Shown: positions 18,981 through 26,827 of the stretch, piece by piece
Layout of the letters: the number at the start of each line of letters is the position of its first letter
Position numbering within the stretch: the first letter of the stretch is position 1
Origin: Bog-950 sp044225825
Lineage (GTDB): Bacteria > Bacteroidota > Bacteroidia > Chitinophagales > LD1
NCBI GenBank assembly: GCA_044225825.1
Contig: JBGAIB010000004.1
Span: 434,001-498,000, forward strand
Length of the DNA: 64,000 nt
Direction of reading: 5' to 3'
The notes under the pieces: generated by a model
Told to the model about the DNA's origin: nothing
The model's input: the letters and a program-made list of their open reading frames with translations, nothing else
Database searches by the model: none
Translations under genes and position numbers: made by a program

Positions 18981-19253
18981 CTACGCTTCGTCCCGACCCT
19001 CGTTGCAATATTTATTAATAAAGCCTTCCAGCCTTAATCGATTTAAATTTTTAAGCTTTCTCTCTAATTGAACTGCTTCAGAACGCGTAGACTTTTGAGT
19101 ATACCAAACCATTTCCCAAGGAATGAATGGTGCAGTTGCATTTTCATAGCCGGAATTATGCCGTTCTAAGCGCTTTTCAAAATCTGAAGTTTGGCCAATA
19201 TAGTACCTGTCGAATTTTGAAGAATATAATACATAGGTAAAATAGCCTTGCAT
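18981..19253 (-). CDS. GIY-YIG nuclease domain protein, copy 2
   Basis: 90 residues, a stand-alone GIY-YIG domain (UPF0213/YhbQ size class). The motif reads YFTYVLYSS...RYYIGQT, followed by the conserved Arg in EKRLERHNSG and the catalytic Glu in STRSEAVQLERKL. The domain cuts DNA through a single metal-bound Glu active site. It differs from copy 1 at 8 of 90 residues, so both are likely functional. The last codons (EGRDEA, TAG) lie inside a 7-bp stem-loop. It sits between two copies of the tRNA-Ser 3' end. Confidence 0.9.
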   Translation of the reverse strand: MQGYFTYVLYSSKFDRYYIGQTSDFEKRLERHNSGYENATAPFIPWEMVWYTQKSTRSEAVQLERKLKNLNRLRLEGFINKYCNEGRDEA

Positions 19254-19270
19254 AATTATTGTGAATAATG

Positions 19271-19303
19271 AAAGAGCCGGATAAACAAACTATCCGGCTC
19301 TTT
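19271..19303 (-). terminator. Perfect 13-bp hairpin after tRNA-Ser 3'-end copy B
   Basis: AAAGAGCCGGATA/TATCCGGCTCTTT with loop AACAAAC, beginning at the tRNA 3'-end copy. Its position matches the true terminator of tRNA-Ser (19649-19678), but its sequence is unrelated. Confidence 0.75.
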
Positions 19304-19324
19304 GCGGAAAGGGAGGGATTCGAA
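19301..19324 (-). repeat. tRNA-Ser 3'-end copy B (middle)
   Basis: 24 bp identical to 19676-19699 at the tRNA-Ser(CGA) 3' end. After the T-loop TTCGAA it diverges into the hairpin shared with copy C. Confidence 0.9.
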
Positions 19325-19354
19325 TGCCGACGTTTCAGTCGGCATCGGGACAAG

Positions 19355-19627
19355 CTACGCTTCGTCCCGACCCTCGTTGCGATATTTCTTAAGAAAGCCT
19401 TCCAGCCTTAAACGATTTAAATTTTTAAGCTTTTTCTCTAATTGAACTGCTTCAGAACGCGTAGATTTTTGAGTATACCAAACCATTTCCCAAGGAATGA
19501 ATGGTGCAGTTGCATTTTCATAGCCGGAATTATGCCGTTCTAAGCGCTTTTCAAAATCTGAAGTTTGGCCAATATAATACCGATCGTATTTTGAAGAGTA
19601 GAGTATATAGGTAAAATAACTCCGCAT
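19355..19627 (-). CDS. GIY-YIG nuclease domain protein, copy 1
   Basis: 90 residues, 91% identical to the copy at 18981-19253 (differences at residues 2, 3, 8, 14 and near the C-terminus). It has all GIY-YIG hallmarks: YILYS, RYYIGQT, the Arg in EKRLERH, and the Glu in RSEAVQLEKKL. The start ATG at 19627 is 52 bp after the tRNA-Ser 3' end on the same strand, so read-through from the tRNA promoter could express it past the intervening terminator. Small GIY-YIG proteins of this type are common in Bacteroidota; their role is unclear. Confidence 0.9.
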   Translation of the reverse strand: MRSYFTYILYSSKYDRYYIGQTSDFEKRLERHNSGYENATAPFIPWEMVWYTQKSTRSEAVQLEKKLKNLNRLRLEGFLKKYRNEGRDEA

Positions 19628-19648
19628 TATTCGTTACAAGTTATAAAA

Positions 19649-19678
19649 AAAGGCCAGATTGCATTTAATCTAGCCTTT
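19649..19678 (-). terminator. Terminator of tRNA-Ser(CGA)
   Basis: AAAGGCcAGATT/AATCTaGCCTTT with one mismatch and, on the minus strand, a run of seven T, directly after the tRNA 3' end. Confidence 0.8.
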
Positions 19679-19679
19679 G

Positions 19680-19766
19680 CGGAAAGGGAGGGATTCGAAC
19701 CCTCGGTACCATTGCTGGTACAACAGTTTTCGAGACTGCCCCGATCGGCCACTCTGGCACCTTTCC
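19680..19766 (-). tRNA. tRNA-Ser (anticodon CGA)
   Basis: 87 nt with a long variable arm, as for serine tRNAs. The acceptor stem GGAAAGG pairs with CCTTTCC, the anticodon loop CTCGAAA gives CGA (decodes UCG), and the T-arm carries GGTTCGAATCCC. CCA is not encoded. Its 3' 21-24 bases occur twice more downstream, each time bordering a GIY-YIG gene. Confidence 0.95.
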
Positions 19767-19881
19767 TGGTTTGTTTTACAGAAGCGGGGCGGCAAATATA
19801 CAAGTTTCGTAAAACTTTAACTGCAGCTACAGGCACAATCCTTATACATGCTTACATCACTTTTCCGTTACTAAGTATAAG

Positions 19882-20616
19882 ATGAACCCGAACAAAATTC
19901 ATATAGGTACTTCCGGCTTTAGTTACCCCAATTGGAAAGGAATTATTTACGAGGGAAAAGCTAAATCAGCCGATTTCTTAAGGCAATACACCCTTACTTT
20001 TGATTGTTGCGAGTTGAACGGTTGCTTCTACAAATTACCAACTCTTAAAACCGTAGAACGCTGGAAAGCTGAGGTGCCGTCCTCGTTTAGGTTTTGTCCC
20101 AAAATGAGTCGCTTCCTCACCCATATAAAACGGCTAAAAGAGGCAGAGGAACCACTGGAAAGATTCTTCTCGGTTTTCGAGCCGCTGCAACCTGTAATGG
20201 GCCCGGTACTTATCCAACTGCCCGGCACGCTAAAGTTTGATGCCGATTTAGCCCTTGACTTTTTTGAACGTCTACGCAGCTATCGCCAATACAAATTTGC
20301 TTTTGAACCGCGCAACGAAACCTGGTTTTGCGGAGATAGCATGGCATTACTGGAGCGATTTAAAATATCCTTTGTGATATCCGATAACGGGGGCCACTTC
20401 CCATTTACTGAATTTGTAACAGCCCCTGATATTTACATTCGTTTTCATGGCCCGGGCAAATTGTTTGATTCGTCCTATACTGCCAAAACGCTTGAAAACT
20501 ATGCAACCAAATTAAAGAAATGGGAAAAGCAAGGCCATGCGTGTTGGGTGTTTTTCAATAATACAACACATACTGCGGCCATTGAAAATGCGCTTACTCT
20601 TCGCAACCTGCTATAG
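19882..20616 (+). CDS. DUF72 domain-containing protein
   Basis: 244 residues, full length for the YecE/DUF72 TIM-barrel family. The N-terminal IHIGTSGFSYPNWKG and the YTLTFDCCELNGCFYKLP segment are characteristic, as are FEPRNETWF and the C-terminal YIRFHGPGKLF. A nuclease-like or metal-dependent role has been suggested for the family but is not established. It is divergent from the tRNA/GIY-YIG array and convergent with the DUF421 gene, with 9 bp between stops. Confidence 0.88.
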   Translation: MNPNKIHIGTSGFSYPNWKGIIYEGKAKSADFLRQYTLTFDCCELNGCFYKLPTLKTVERWKAEVPSSFRFCPKMSRFLTHIKRLKEAEEPLERFFSVFEPLQPVMGPVLIQLPGTLKFDADLALDFFERLRSYRQYKFAFEPRNETWFCGDSMALLERFKISFVISDNGGHFPFTEFVTAPDIYIRFHGPGKLFDSSYTAKTLENYATKLKKWEKQGHACWVFFNNTTHTAAIENALTLRNLL

Positions 20617-20625
20617 CCAACTGCA

Positions 20626-21129
20626 CTAGTCCTTTAATGTGCGCTTAATTACGCTGATCTCACCTGAACGCTCCATGTAGGCTTTTTGGATATGACCTTC
20701 GCCTTCCTTAAGCATTCGCAGTCGTTGGGCTTCTTCAATATCCTCCTTGGTAGTATGCGTCTTCTTAAGGTTTACTTCCACAGGCTTTCCTTCTTCAATC
20801 AACAGAATAGCTTCACCTTTAAACAACTTCCCAAGCCAATGGCTTTTATAAGTAGCCCAGGCTAACAGCCGATGCAGTAGCATAATAACCAAAACTGCTA
20901 CCAACGAACCAAAAAAAGGTTGCTGTGCAGAAACCACCGAACGCCCCATAATGGCCCCCAGCATCAAGGAGGTCAACTGATCAAAAGCACTTTGTGTACC
21001 TAAGGATCGAACACCTGCAATGCGGATATACAAGAGAGCAACGAAAAAGGCTATAACACCCCTTATACACATTTGGTGCATTTGCAACGTCTCAACATGC
21101 AAACCAAATAATTCGTTAAGCACATCCAT
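20626..21129 (-). CDS. DUF421 (YetF-like) membrane protein
   Basis: 167 residues. There are about three transmembrane helices in the first 90 residues (GVIAFFVALLYIRIAG; LTSLMLGAIMGRSV; GSLVAVLVIMLLHRLLAWA), then a cytoplasmic DUF421 domain beginning KGEAILLIEEGKPV. Family members are linked to spore germination and envelope functions in Firmicutes; the role here is unknown. It lies 10 bp downstream of the pyrophosphatase gene, so the two are probably co-transcribed. Confidence 0.85.
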   Translation of the reverse strand: MDVLNELFGLHVETLQMHQMCIRGVIAFFVALLYIRIAGVRSLGTQSAFDQLTSLMLGAIMGRSVVSAQQPFFGSLVAVLVIMLLHRLLAWATYKSHWLGKLFKGEAILLIEEGKPVEVNLKKTHTTKEDIEEAQRLRMLKEGEGHIQKAYMERSGEISVIKRTLKD

Positions 21130-21139
21130 AAAGGGACTT

Positions 21140-21673
21140 TTATTTAGTCATGTGTTGTTTAATAAGCTTTAGCGCCTTGTCTGGCCCTTTAACACCTATA
21201 AACTTAAATCGCTTATCGCGCATCTTATTGTAGTATTCAAAAAAGCTGATTACCTCGTTCAATAAGTTTTTGTTTATTTCTTTAATGTGTACCAAACCCG
21301 AGTGATCGATAGATTCTTCAGCAACAGCAACAATTCTATCATTGCGTTCTTCCTTCTCCCCTTTCTGCTGTTGCAACGCCTCCAGAATCCCTATAATCCG
21401 GCACTCCATCAGGCAACCGGGAAAACATTCCGTTTCTACAATCACCAGCACATCCAGCGGATCGCCATCTTCTGCCATGGTTCCCGGTATATAGCCAAAA
21501 TCGAAGGGGAAACTGGTGCCTGCAGGAACAACCTTTGTTAGTTTGTAATAACCGGTTTCGGGCTGATAGGCATATTTATTACGGCAACCCTTGGGGGTTT
21601 CAATTACTACATTAACCGTTTTCTTTCCTGCAAAAGTGGTCAATTTCTTCACGGTCATGGCTTTTCTCATCAC
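21140..21673 (-). CDS. ppa: Inorganic pyrophosphatase, family I
   Basis: 177 residues, the usual size. It hydrolyses pyrophosphate to phosphate and drives biosynthetic reactions. The family I signature is visible as DGDPLDVLVI near residue 72, preceded by PAGTSFPFDFGYIPGT, with KFIGVKGPDKAL near the C-terminus. The start is uncertain: ATG at 21673, 21670 or 21658 are all in frame, and the last gives MTVKKLTTF. It leads a two-gene unit with the DUF421 protein. Confidence 0.93.
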   Translation of the reverse strand: MMRKAMTVKKLTTFAGKKTVNVVIETPKGCRNKYAYQPETGYYKLTKVVPAGTSFPFDFGYIPGTMAEDGDPLDVLVIVETECFPGCLMECRIIGILEALQQQKGEKEERNDRIVAVAEESIDHSGLVHIKEINKNLLNEVISFFEYYNKMRDKRFKFIGVKGPDKALKLIKQHMTK

Positions 21674-21866
21674 TTGCTAAAAGCGTTCCTTATTAGAATG
21701 CAATCCCCAGTTATGATGAATGCGTAAGATGTTGCTGAAAATGCTCAATTAACCGATGAGGTAGCTCTAGTGCGGAGAATGCACCTCAAATATTGCTCAG
21801 ATGACACTGCGCCTGCTGTTTAGCCTGCGGAACGTTTTTAGCTGCCGCCACCTCAAAATCAAAGGT

Positions 21867-22442
21867 ATGTTAAGGAACTATCGAATTTGGACAATTGCAC
21901 TTGTAGCAGGAGCCGTAGTTATGGCTTGTAACAACAAACAGCCCGACAGTGTCAAAGAAGCTAATCAGGCCAATGAAGAACAGGCAGATTCCTCGCGCAA
22001 TGTAGTTAGTACGGATGATGCCAAATTTATGACCGAGGCTGCCAGCGGAGGAATGATGGAGGTTGAATTAGGCACGTATGCGGGCACTGCTGCTAAAACC
22101 AAAGGTGTAAAAGACTTTGGTGCCATGATGGTGCGCGATCATACTAAAATGGGCGATCAGTTAAAACAACTTGCCGCTGCTAAAAATGTAACCTTACCCC
22201 AAACCGTAGCTAATGATCAACAAGTTATGGTAGATGACCTGCGTAAGAAAACAGGCGCTGAGTTTGATAAGGATTATATCAATAGGATGGTGGATGATCA
22301 TAAAGAGGATATTGAAAAATTCAAAAAAGAAGCTGAGTCCGGTAAAGATCCCGATATCCGCGCGCTTGCATCCTCCGCTCTGCCCATCTTACAGGCCCAC
22401 CTCGATTCTGCACAGGCACTTCACAAAACCTTAAAAAAATAA
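21867..22442 (+). CDS. DUF4142 lipoprotein
   Basis: 191 residues from the ATG at 21867; an upstream ATG at 21801 would place a non-signal segment in front. The signal peptide with lipobox VVMAC predicts a lipoprotein. The DUF4142 four-helix (ferritin-like) region runs from about residue 55 to the end, with DDAKFMTEAASGGMMEVELG, MMVRDHTKMGDQL and NRMVDDHKEDIEKFKKEA. These proteins are widespread in Bacteroidota and often stress-linked; the biochemical role is unknown. A strong terminator follows. Confidence 0.9.
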   Translation: MLRNYRIWTIALVAGAVVMACNNKQPDSVKEANQANEEQADSSRNVVSTDDAKFMTEAASGGMMEVELGTYAGTAAKTKGVKDFGAMMVRDHTKMGDQLKQLAAAKNVTLPQTVANDQQVMVDDLRKKTGAEFDKDYINRMVDDHKEDIEKFKKEAESGKDPDIRALASSALPILQAHLDSAQALHKTLKK

Positions 22443-22466
22443 TAGCCGCTAAGGGCAAACTTTTCG

Positions 22467-22517
22467 GCGCATACCGGCATCCAGGGGGGATCGTTAACCG
22501 GTGTGCGTCATTTTTTT
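22467..22517 (+). terminator. Intrinsic terminator of the DUF4142 gene
   Basis: An 11-bp stem GCGCATACCGG/CCGGTGTGCGT (two G-T pairs) followed by CATTTTTTT. Confidence 0.75.
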
Positions 22518-22547
22518 GTACCCTTTACAAACTTGTATAAAAACAAT

Positions 22548-22573
22548 AGCCGGAAGACTTCCATCCTCCGGCT
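22548..22573 (-). terminator. Intrinsic terminator (minus strand)
   Basis: AGCCGGA/TCCGGCT hairpin downstream of the gene ending at 22598, followed on the minus strand by TATTGTTTTTATA. Confidence 0.65.
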
Positions 22574-22597
22574 TTGCATTTTTGCGCAGGTAGCCCA

Positions 22598-23146
22598 TTA
22601 AGCCGCCTGGGCGCTTTCCTGTTCTTTTTCATCCACCGTTTTTTCAAGGATGTATTTTGTGATAATACCGGCAGCAATAGAAACAAGCATACTTCCAAGC
22701 ACACTGTTTTTGCGCATACCATACAGCATTAAAACACCTACTGCAGCATACTTGGCAATGGTCTTTTTGTCAAACTCCTGCGAGTGTTCCTTCATATAGG
22801 CCATCACTTTTTTAGCAACTTCCTCTATTTGTTTAAACCCCTTGCCCGAAGCTCCGTCCAAAGCATCTTCCTCCTCTCCTTCTTCTTCGTCTTCAAAACC
22901 TTCTTCGTCCTCATAAGCTTCTTCCTGGTTTTCATCCGGCTGGTCCTGCATGCTGCTCCGGGAACGGTTTCGTCCTCCCTGGCGTTGCTCATCTGCCTGG
23001 TCTTCTGCGTTTACCATTTGCTCATCGCCTTGCTCGCCTTCAAAATTTTCTGGCTGGTTCAAGTCCTGGTTATCGCCGTATTGGTTGTTAAATTCACCTG
23101 GGCGCACATCCCCTGGTTGTTCGTTTCTCCGCTTGTCCTTTTTCAT
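22598..23146 (-). CDS. Acidic disordered protein with C-terminal membrane segments
   Basis: 182 residues from the ATG at 23146. The first 110 residues are hydrophilic and disordered, Gln/Asn/Asp/Glu-rich with long acidic runs (EDEEGFEDEEEGEEEDA). A short helical part (QIEEVAKKVMAYMKEH) follows, then two hydrophobic stretches (AKYAAVGVLMLYGMRK; GSMLVSIAAGIITKYIL). I do not recognise a named family. It lies among small stress-type genes and may be a membrane-anchored disordered protein. Confidence 0.7.
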   Translation of the reverse strand: MKKDKRRNEQPGDVRPGEFNNQYGDNQDLNQPENFEGEQGDEQMVNAEDQADEQRQGGRNRSRSSMQDQPDENQEEAYEDEEGFEDEEEGEEEDALDGASGKGFKQIEEVAKKVMAYMKEHSQEFDKKTIAKYAAVGVLMLYGMRKNSVLGSMLVSIAAGIITKYILEKTVDEKEQESAQAA

Positions 23147-23264
23147 GTTTTTAAAGTTTTTCAGATAATAAAATACAGTTGCACCACACAAAAAAAATGT
23201 GCCCCGGTTGCCACGCTAAAAATGACTGCATCAACTAACGCCAGGCTTCTTCTTTCTGCTCCTG

Positions 23265-23444
23265 CTAATCAGTAAAAGCCTTCCGTACACCACCTAATAC
23301 TTCCGCCGATACTTCGAACAGCACCTTAACGCGTGGATCATCTACACGCGGAATGTCGTTTTTCAATTGGGCGATAATATCCTCCAATTGCATTTTTAAC
23401 CGGGTAACATGTTGCTCGTTAGCCTCTCTTTTTTCGTCTTTCAT
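23265..23444 (-). CDS. Small protein of unknown function
   Basis: 59 residues from the ATG at 23444 (an upstream in-frame start at 23477 is less likely). It is helical and charged, with VTRLKMQLEDIIAQLKNDIP followed by VDDPRVKVLFEVSAEVLGG. No family is recognised. It lies 118 bp upstream of the acidic protein on the same strand and may be co-transcribed. Confidence 0.55.
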   Translation of the reverse strand: MKDEKREANEQHVTRLKMQLEDIIAQLKNDIPRVDDPRVKVLFEVSAEVLGGVRKAFTD

Positions 23445-23556
23445 AGTAGGTGTTTTAAAGCCCGCCGCAAAAAACATTCCGTAGGCAAGGCAATTCCCTG
23501 CTTAAAACAGGCCATCGACGCTGGCACGCTTTTTAACACAGCATTTAAAATAGTTT

Positions 23557-25155
23557 ATGAAGCCTGAAAATGGAGTTGACGCAAAACTAACCTCGGGTAC
23601 CCACATCAGTTTCTGGACCGATACCATGCATGGCCCCGTAGCTTTTAAACCACTAAAAGAAAATCTGGAGACCGATGTAGTAATAGTGGGCGGTGGTATT
23701 GCCGGATTGAGCATAGCCTACAATCTGGTGCAGGAAGGCAAAAAAGTAGTAGTGATAGAGGATGGATTTATTGGCAGTGGAGAAACCGGCCGTACTACAG
23801 CGCATTTGGTAAATGCACTTGATGATCGTTATTATACGCTGGAAAGTTTATTTGGCCCGGCAAACGCTAAACTTATTGCCGCCAGCCACACAGCTGCTAT
23901 AGATTGGATAGAACAAATGGTGCAGAAGGAAAGTATATCCTGCGATTTTGAACGATTACCCGGTTATCTGTTTGCCCACCCCACTGCACCTGACGATGAG
24001 CTGGAAAAGGAATTAAAGGCAACTCAACGGGCAGGTTTGGAAACGTCATTGGTGGATCATGTGCCCGGATTAAAAAACTACACCGGTAAAGGGCTTATGT
24101 TTCCGTCGCAGGCCCAGTTTCATCCTATGAAATACCTGGTAGGTTTAGCGAAAGCAATAACCGCTAAAGGCGGGCTTATTTTTACCGAAACGCATGCCGC
24201 TCAAATAGCGGATAAAGGAATAACAACACAAAGCGGCCATACAGTTAAAGCAGCACACATTGTAATTGCCACCAATACGCCGGTTAACAATAAATACATC
24301 ATGCATTTACGGCAATATGCCTACCGCACGTATGTTATCGGAGCATTGGTAAAAAAACAAGCACTCCCCTCCGCATTATGGTGGGATACAGGCGACGAAG
24401 AGGTAAATACAGATATCCCTCCCTATCATTATGTACGCTGCCACCCCTATAATCAGGAATACGACCTGCTTATTTGTGGAGGAGAAGATCACCCGACAGG
24501 CTTAACGGAAGATCTGCATATTCCCGAAGAGCATCGTTATACCTTGTTAGAAGAGTGGGCACGCACGCACTTCCCGATTCTGAACACCGTTTACAGGTGG
24601 TCAGGCCAGGTAATGGAGCCGATGGATTCGTTAGCCTATATAGGGCGCAACCCATTTGATAGTGACAATATATATATTGTTACAGGCGACTCCGGCAATG
24701 GCATGACCCATGGTACCATAGCCGGTCTGCTGATAACAGATTTAATAGCTGGGCGTCAAAACAGTTGGGAAAAGATCTATTCACCCTGGCGCTTAAAGCT
24801 GAAGGCTAGCGGTACTTTTTTCAAGGAATTTTTTGGTGGCTTATTAGCCTATCTCAAACAAAAACCCGGCGATAAGGATAAAATTACACTGGATTCGCTT
24901 AACCGGGGCGAAGGAAAAATTACTGAAATAAGAGGTGAACAACTTGGTATCTATCGTGATGAAGATTTACGGCTGCACATTGTTAGCACAGAATGCACGC
25001 ATTTAAAATGTACCGTTAGCTGGAACAACGACGAAAAAACATGGGATTGTCCATGCCATGGCAGTCGGTTTACGTACGATGGCAAGGTGATTAATGGCCC
25101 CGCTAATACCGATTTAAAATCCTATAGCGAAAACCTGCAGGAATTAAAAGAGTAG
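23557..25155 (+). CDS. FAD-dependent oxidoreductase with C-terminal Rieske domain
   Basis: 532 residues. A DAO-type FAD domain begins with VVIVGGGIAGLSIAYNL near residue 42 and contains GSGETGRTTAHL. The last ~80 residues form a Rieske [2Fe-2S] domain with both ligand pairs intact: CTHLKC (Cys-x-His) and CPCHGSRF. This flavin-plus-Rieske arrangement is a known family of amine or dehydrogenase-type oxidoreductases of unsettled substrate, with electrons passing between flavin and cluster. The gene is single and its stop is 3 bp from that of the convergent mscS fragment. Confidence 0.92.
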   Translation: MKPENGVDAKLTSGTHISFWTDTMHGPVAFKPLKENLETDVVIVGGGIAGLSIAYNLVQEGKKVVVIEDGFIGSGETGRTTAHLVNALDDRYYTLESLFGPANAKLIAASHTAAIDWIEQMVQKESISCDFERLPGYLFAHPTAPDDELEKELKATQRAGLETSLVDHVPGLKNYTGKGLMFPSQAQFHPMKYLVGLAKAITAKGGLIFTETHAAQIADKGITTQSGHTVKAAHIVIATNTPVNNKYIMHLRQYAYRTYVIGALVKKQALPSALWWDTGDEEVNTDIPPYHYVRCHPYNQEYDLLICGGEDHPTGLTEDLHIPEEHRYTLLEEWARTHFPILNTVYRWSGQVMEPMDSLAYIGRNPFDSDNIYIVTGDSGNGMTHGTIAGLLITDLIAGRQNSWEKIYSPWRLKLKASGTFFKEFFGGLLAYLKQKPGDKDKITLDSLNRGEGKITEIRGEQLGIYRDEDLRLHIVSTECTHLKCTVSWNNDEKTWDCPCHGSRFTYDGKVINGPANTDLKSYSENLQELKE

Positions 25156-25158
25156 GTT

Positions 25159-26181
25159 TTAGCGCGCATCACCACGGGGAAACATGACCTTCTCCGGTCG
25201 CTCGTTTAGTGCTGTCAGTATTTTTTGAATAAGCCGGCTGCGTAATTCAGTAGCATGTTTGGGCTCTGCCAGGTATACTACAATTACTTCAATCCATGTA
25301 TTGCTGTTGGTGCGGATGTTTACATACGGGTATTCTTTAACATCCAATTCATCTATCGGAGTTTGTTTTACAAGCTCTTTAAAACGTCTTATCCGTTGTT
25401 CCATTTCCTCTCATAATTCCTGTTTTGCAATTGTCTTAATTGTAGTGGTCACATAATGCAGGTCGCTGTTATATCCTACATGAAAAGGGATCTCATTCCA
25501 GATATATGGGAATTTCCTCCACGAGTAATTATATACCGGTGCCTGTAGTATCAAACTATTGGGGAATCTGATCAACCTTCCGCTGTGTATGTCGCTGGTT
25601 AGGTAATCGCCACCAAACTCCCAAAGGGTGGTATCAAAGTAGCTGATCTCCACCACATCGCCTTTAAAGGTATCCACCTGAATGCGATCGCCAACGTGGT
25701 AAGGCGCTCTTATTAATAAGTTGATCCAGCCTATAAAACTGCTGATAGGTGTTTGCAGGGCAAACCCTACCAATAGCGATATTAATCCCAGCGAAACCGC
25801 AGCGGTATACCAATTTTGAAAAAGAAAAGAAATTATAACGAGTCCCACACATGCCAATGCTATAAGATGCACCAATTTTACCAGGTTGTAACTTACGGAA
25901 AGCCTGTGTGCCCGTTTAATTATTACGCCTTCTGCCACCTTGGCCAAAAACAAAATACTCACCGAAATCAGGCCGCTAAGTAAAACACGTTCTGCTGCCG
26001 GTAACCGGGCATCCATCTTCGGGAATGCATGAAACTTAACCATTACAAACAGAGCTATCAATACAGTTAAAAGCAGCCCGTAAAGCGCCAACCACCGGTT
26101 TTTGCTCTGCAGCTTTTGAGGCACGGGCTTTTGCGCTTCGGCCGGTATCTCCTTTGATTTTATATCCATGGGCTGCGCCAT
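25159..26181 (-). pseudogene. mscS-type mechanosensitive channel split by an in-frame TGA
   Basis: Two consecutive pieces lie in the same frame: 26181-25411 ends ...TIAKQEL then TGA, and 25410-25159 continues EEMEQRIRRFKELVKQTPID... to VMFPRGDAR. Joined, they make one MscS-family channel of about 340 residues. It has transmembrane helices, a pore-type stretch (GLISLLVGFALQTPISSFIG), the beta domain (GDRIQVDTFKGDVVEI) and the cytoplasmic C-terminal domain. MscS family members usually have Gly at the TGA position (ELGEEM), so GGA to TGA is the simplest change. The channel would release solutes on hypo-osmotic shock. The start is uncertain (26181 or 26169; an upstream start at 26232 would overlap the cupin gene). 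It is a pseudogene, a sequencing error, or a read-through gene. Confidence 0.75.
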
Positions 26182-26226
26182 ACAAAAAGTGCGCCCGCTT
26201 CGTTTAACTAACAGGGGGAACATGTT

Positions 26227-26754
26227 ATGCAACTAAATGGCGAATACGAAGTGCAGCAATATTGGCTGTACGATGATGGACGTTTCCCAAACAATAGCAG
26301 GTTACCTGCCTTACATTACCGGAATGTACTACAACCCGGTTGGCTGTTCCCCGCTCGTGCTATTCAACAGCTTTTTAAGGCCAATCATTGGGAAAATGCC
26401 TGGAGGCGTGGCATTTATACTTATCACCATTATCATAGTATAACACACGAAGTTTTAGGGTTTTACAAAGGAATTACAACCCTGCAGTTAGGCGGTTTAG
26501 AGGGTGTACGTGTTGTTGTCAGTAAAGGAGATGTCCTGATAATCCCTGCAGGGGTAGCACATAAAAATCTGGAAGCTGAAAACGCTGTGCAGTGTGTAGG
26601 CGCATATCCCAACGGTTTCACCTTTGATCTAAACTATGGCAAACCAGGCGAACGGCCACAAACTGATCTCAACATAGCCAGTATACCCATTCCTGAGCGA
26701 GATCCTGTGTTTGGTTTTGCCGGCGACCTCTCGAAATTTTGGAAGATTACTTAG
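26227..26754 (+). CDS. YjlB-like cupin protein
   Basis: 175 residues. It matches the YjlB cupin type: FPNNSRLPALHYRNVL near the start, WRRGIYTYHHYHSITHEVLG with the metal-binding histidines, LQLGGLEGVRVVVSKGDVLIIPAGVAHKNLE, and VVGAYPNG-type text near the end. Cupins bind a metal through these His/Glu ligands; the function of YjlB proteins is unknown. It is divergent from the interrupted mscS gene. Confidence 0.88.
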   Translation: MQLNGEYEVQQYWLYDDGRFPNNSRLPALHYRNVLQPGWLFPARAIQQLFKANHWENAWRRGIYTYHHYHSITHEVLGFYKGITTLQLGGLEGVRVVVSKGDVLIIPAGVAHKNLEAENAVQCVGAYPNGFTFDLNYGKPGERPQTDLNIASIPIPERDPVFGFAGDLSKFWKIT

Positions 26755-26761
26755 GGCCTCA

Positions 26762-26797
26762 TAAAAAAAACTACCCTCCGGCTTTTCTGCCAAAGGG
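26762..26797 (-). terminator. Terminator of the disordered-protein gene
   Basis: On the minus strand, CCTTTGGC/GCCGGAGG with loop AGAAAA, then GTAGTTTTTTTT, downstream of the gene ending at 26828. Confidence 0.7.
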
Positions 26798-26827
26798 TAA
26801 GTAAGTAAATGTAACAAGCTAAATTAT

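Larger units (their letters stand above)
18930..19300 (-). mobile_element. GIY-YIG unit 2 of a tandem pair at tRNA-Ser
   Basis: About 371 bp. Read on the minus strand it holds, in order, a strong hairpin terminator (19271-19303), a GIY-YIG gene, two conserved hairpins (one overlapping the stop codon, 18971-18996; one at 18951-18970) and a 21-bp copy of the tRNA-Ser 3' end. It is a near duplicate of the unit at 19301-19678. Duplicated tRNA 3' ends at each border suggest insertion, or tandem copying, at the tRNA end. Mobility is inferred, not shown. Confidence 0.6.
19301..19678 (-). mobile_element. GIY-YIG unit 1 of a tandem pair at tRNA-Ser
   Basis: About 378 bp lying directly downstream of the intact tRNA-Ser(CGA). 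Its order is terminator hairpin, GIY-YIG gene, two hairpins (19345-19370 and 19325-19344), and tRNA 3'-end copy B. The two units are nearly identical through the gene and hairpins but have different terminators. This suggests serial insertion, or duplication with drift outside the functional parts. Confidence 0.6.

Noticed and set aside
19304..19700. CRISPR-like array from the repeated 21-mer
   Set aside because: Only three copies, about 375 bp apart with genes between them, and the repeat is a tRNA 3' end.
19627..19836. Open frame across tRNA-Ser(CGA)
   Set aside because: It covers the tRNA and has no support of its own.
25159..26181. TGA recoded as an amino acid (or selenocysteine) in mscS
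   Set aside because: No selenocysteine-type hairpin is visible, no other gene has an internal TGA, and Gly is the expected residue; a point mutation is simpler.
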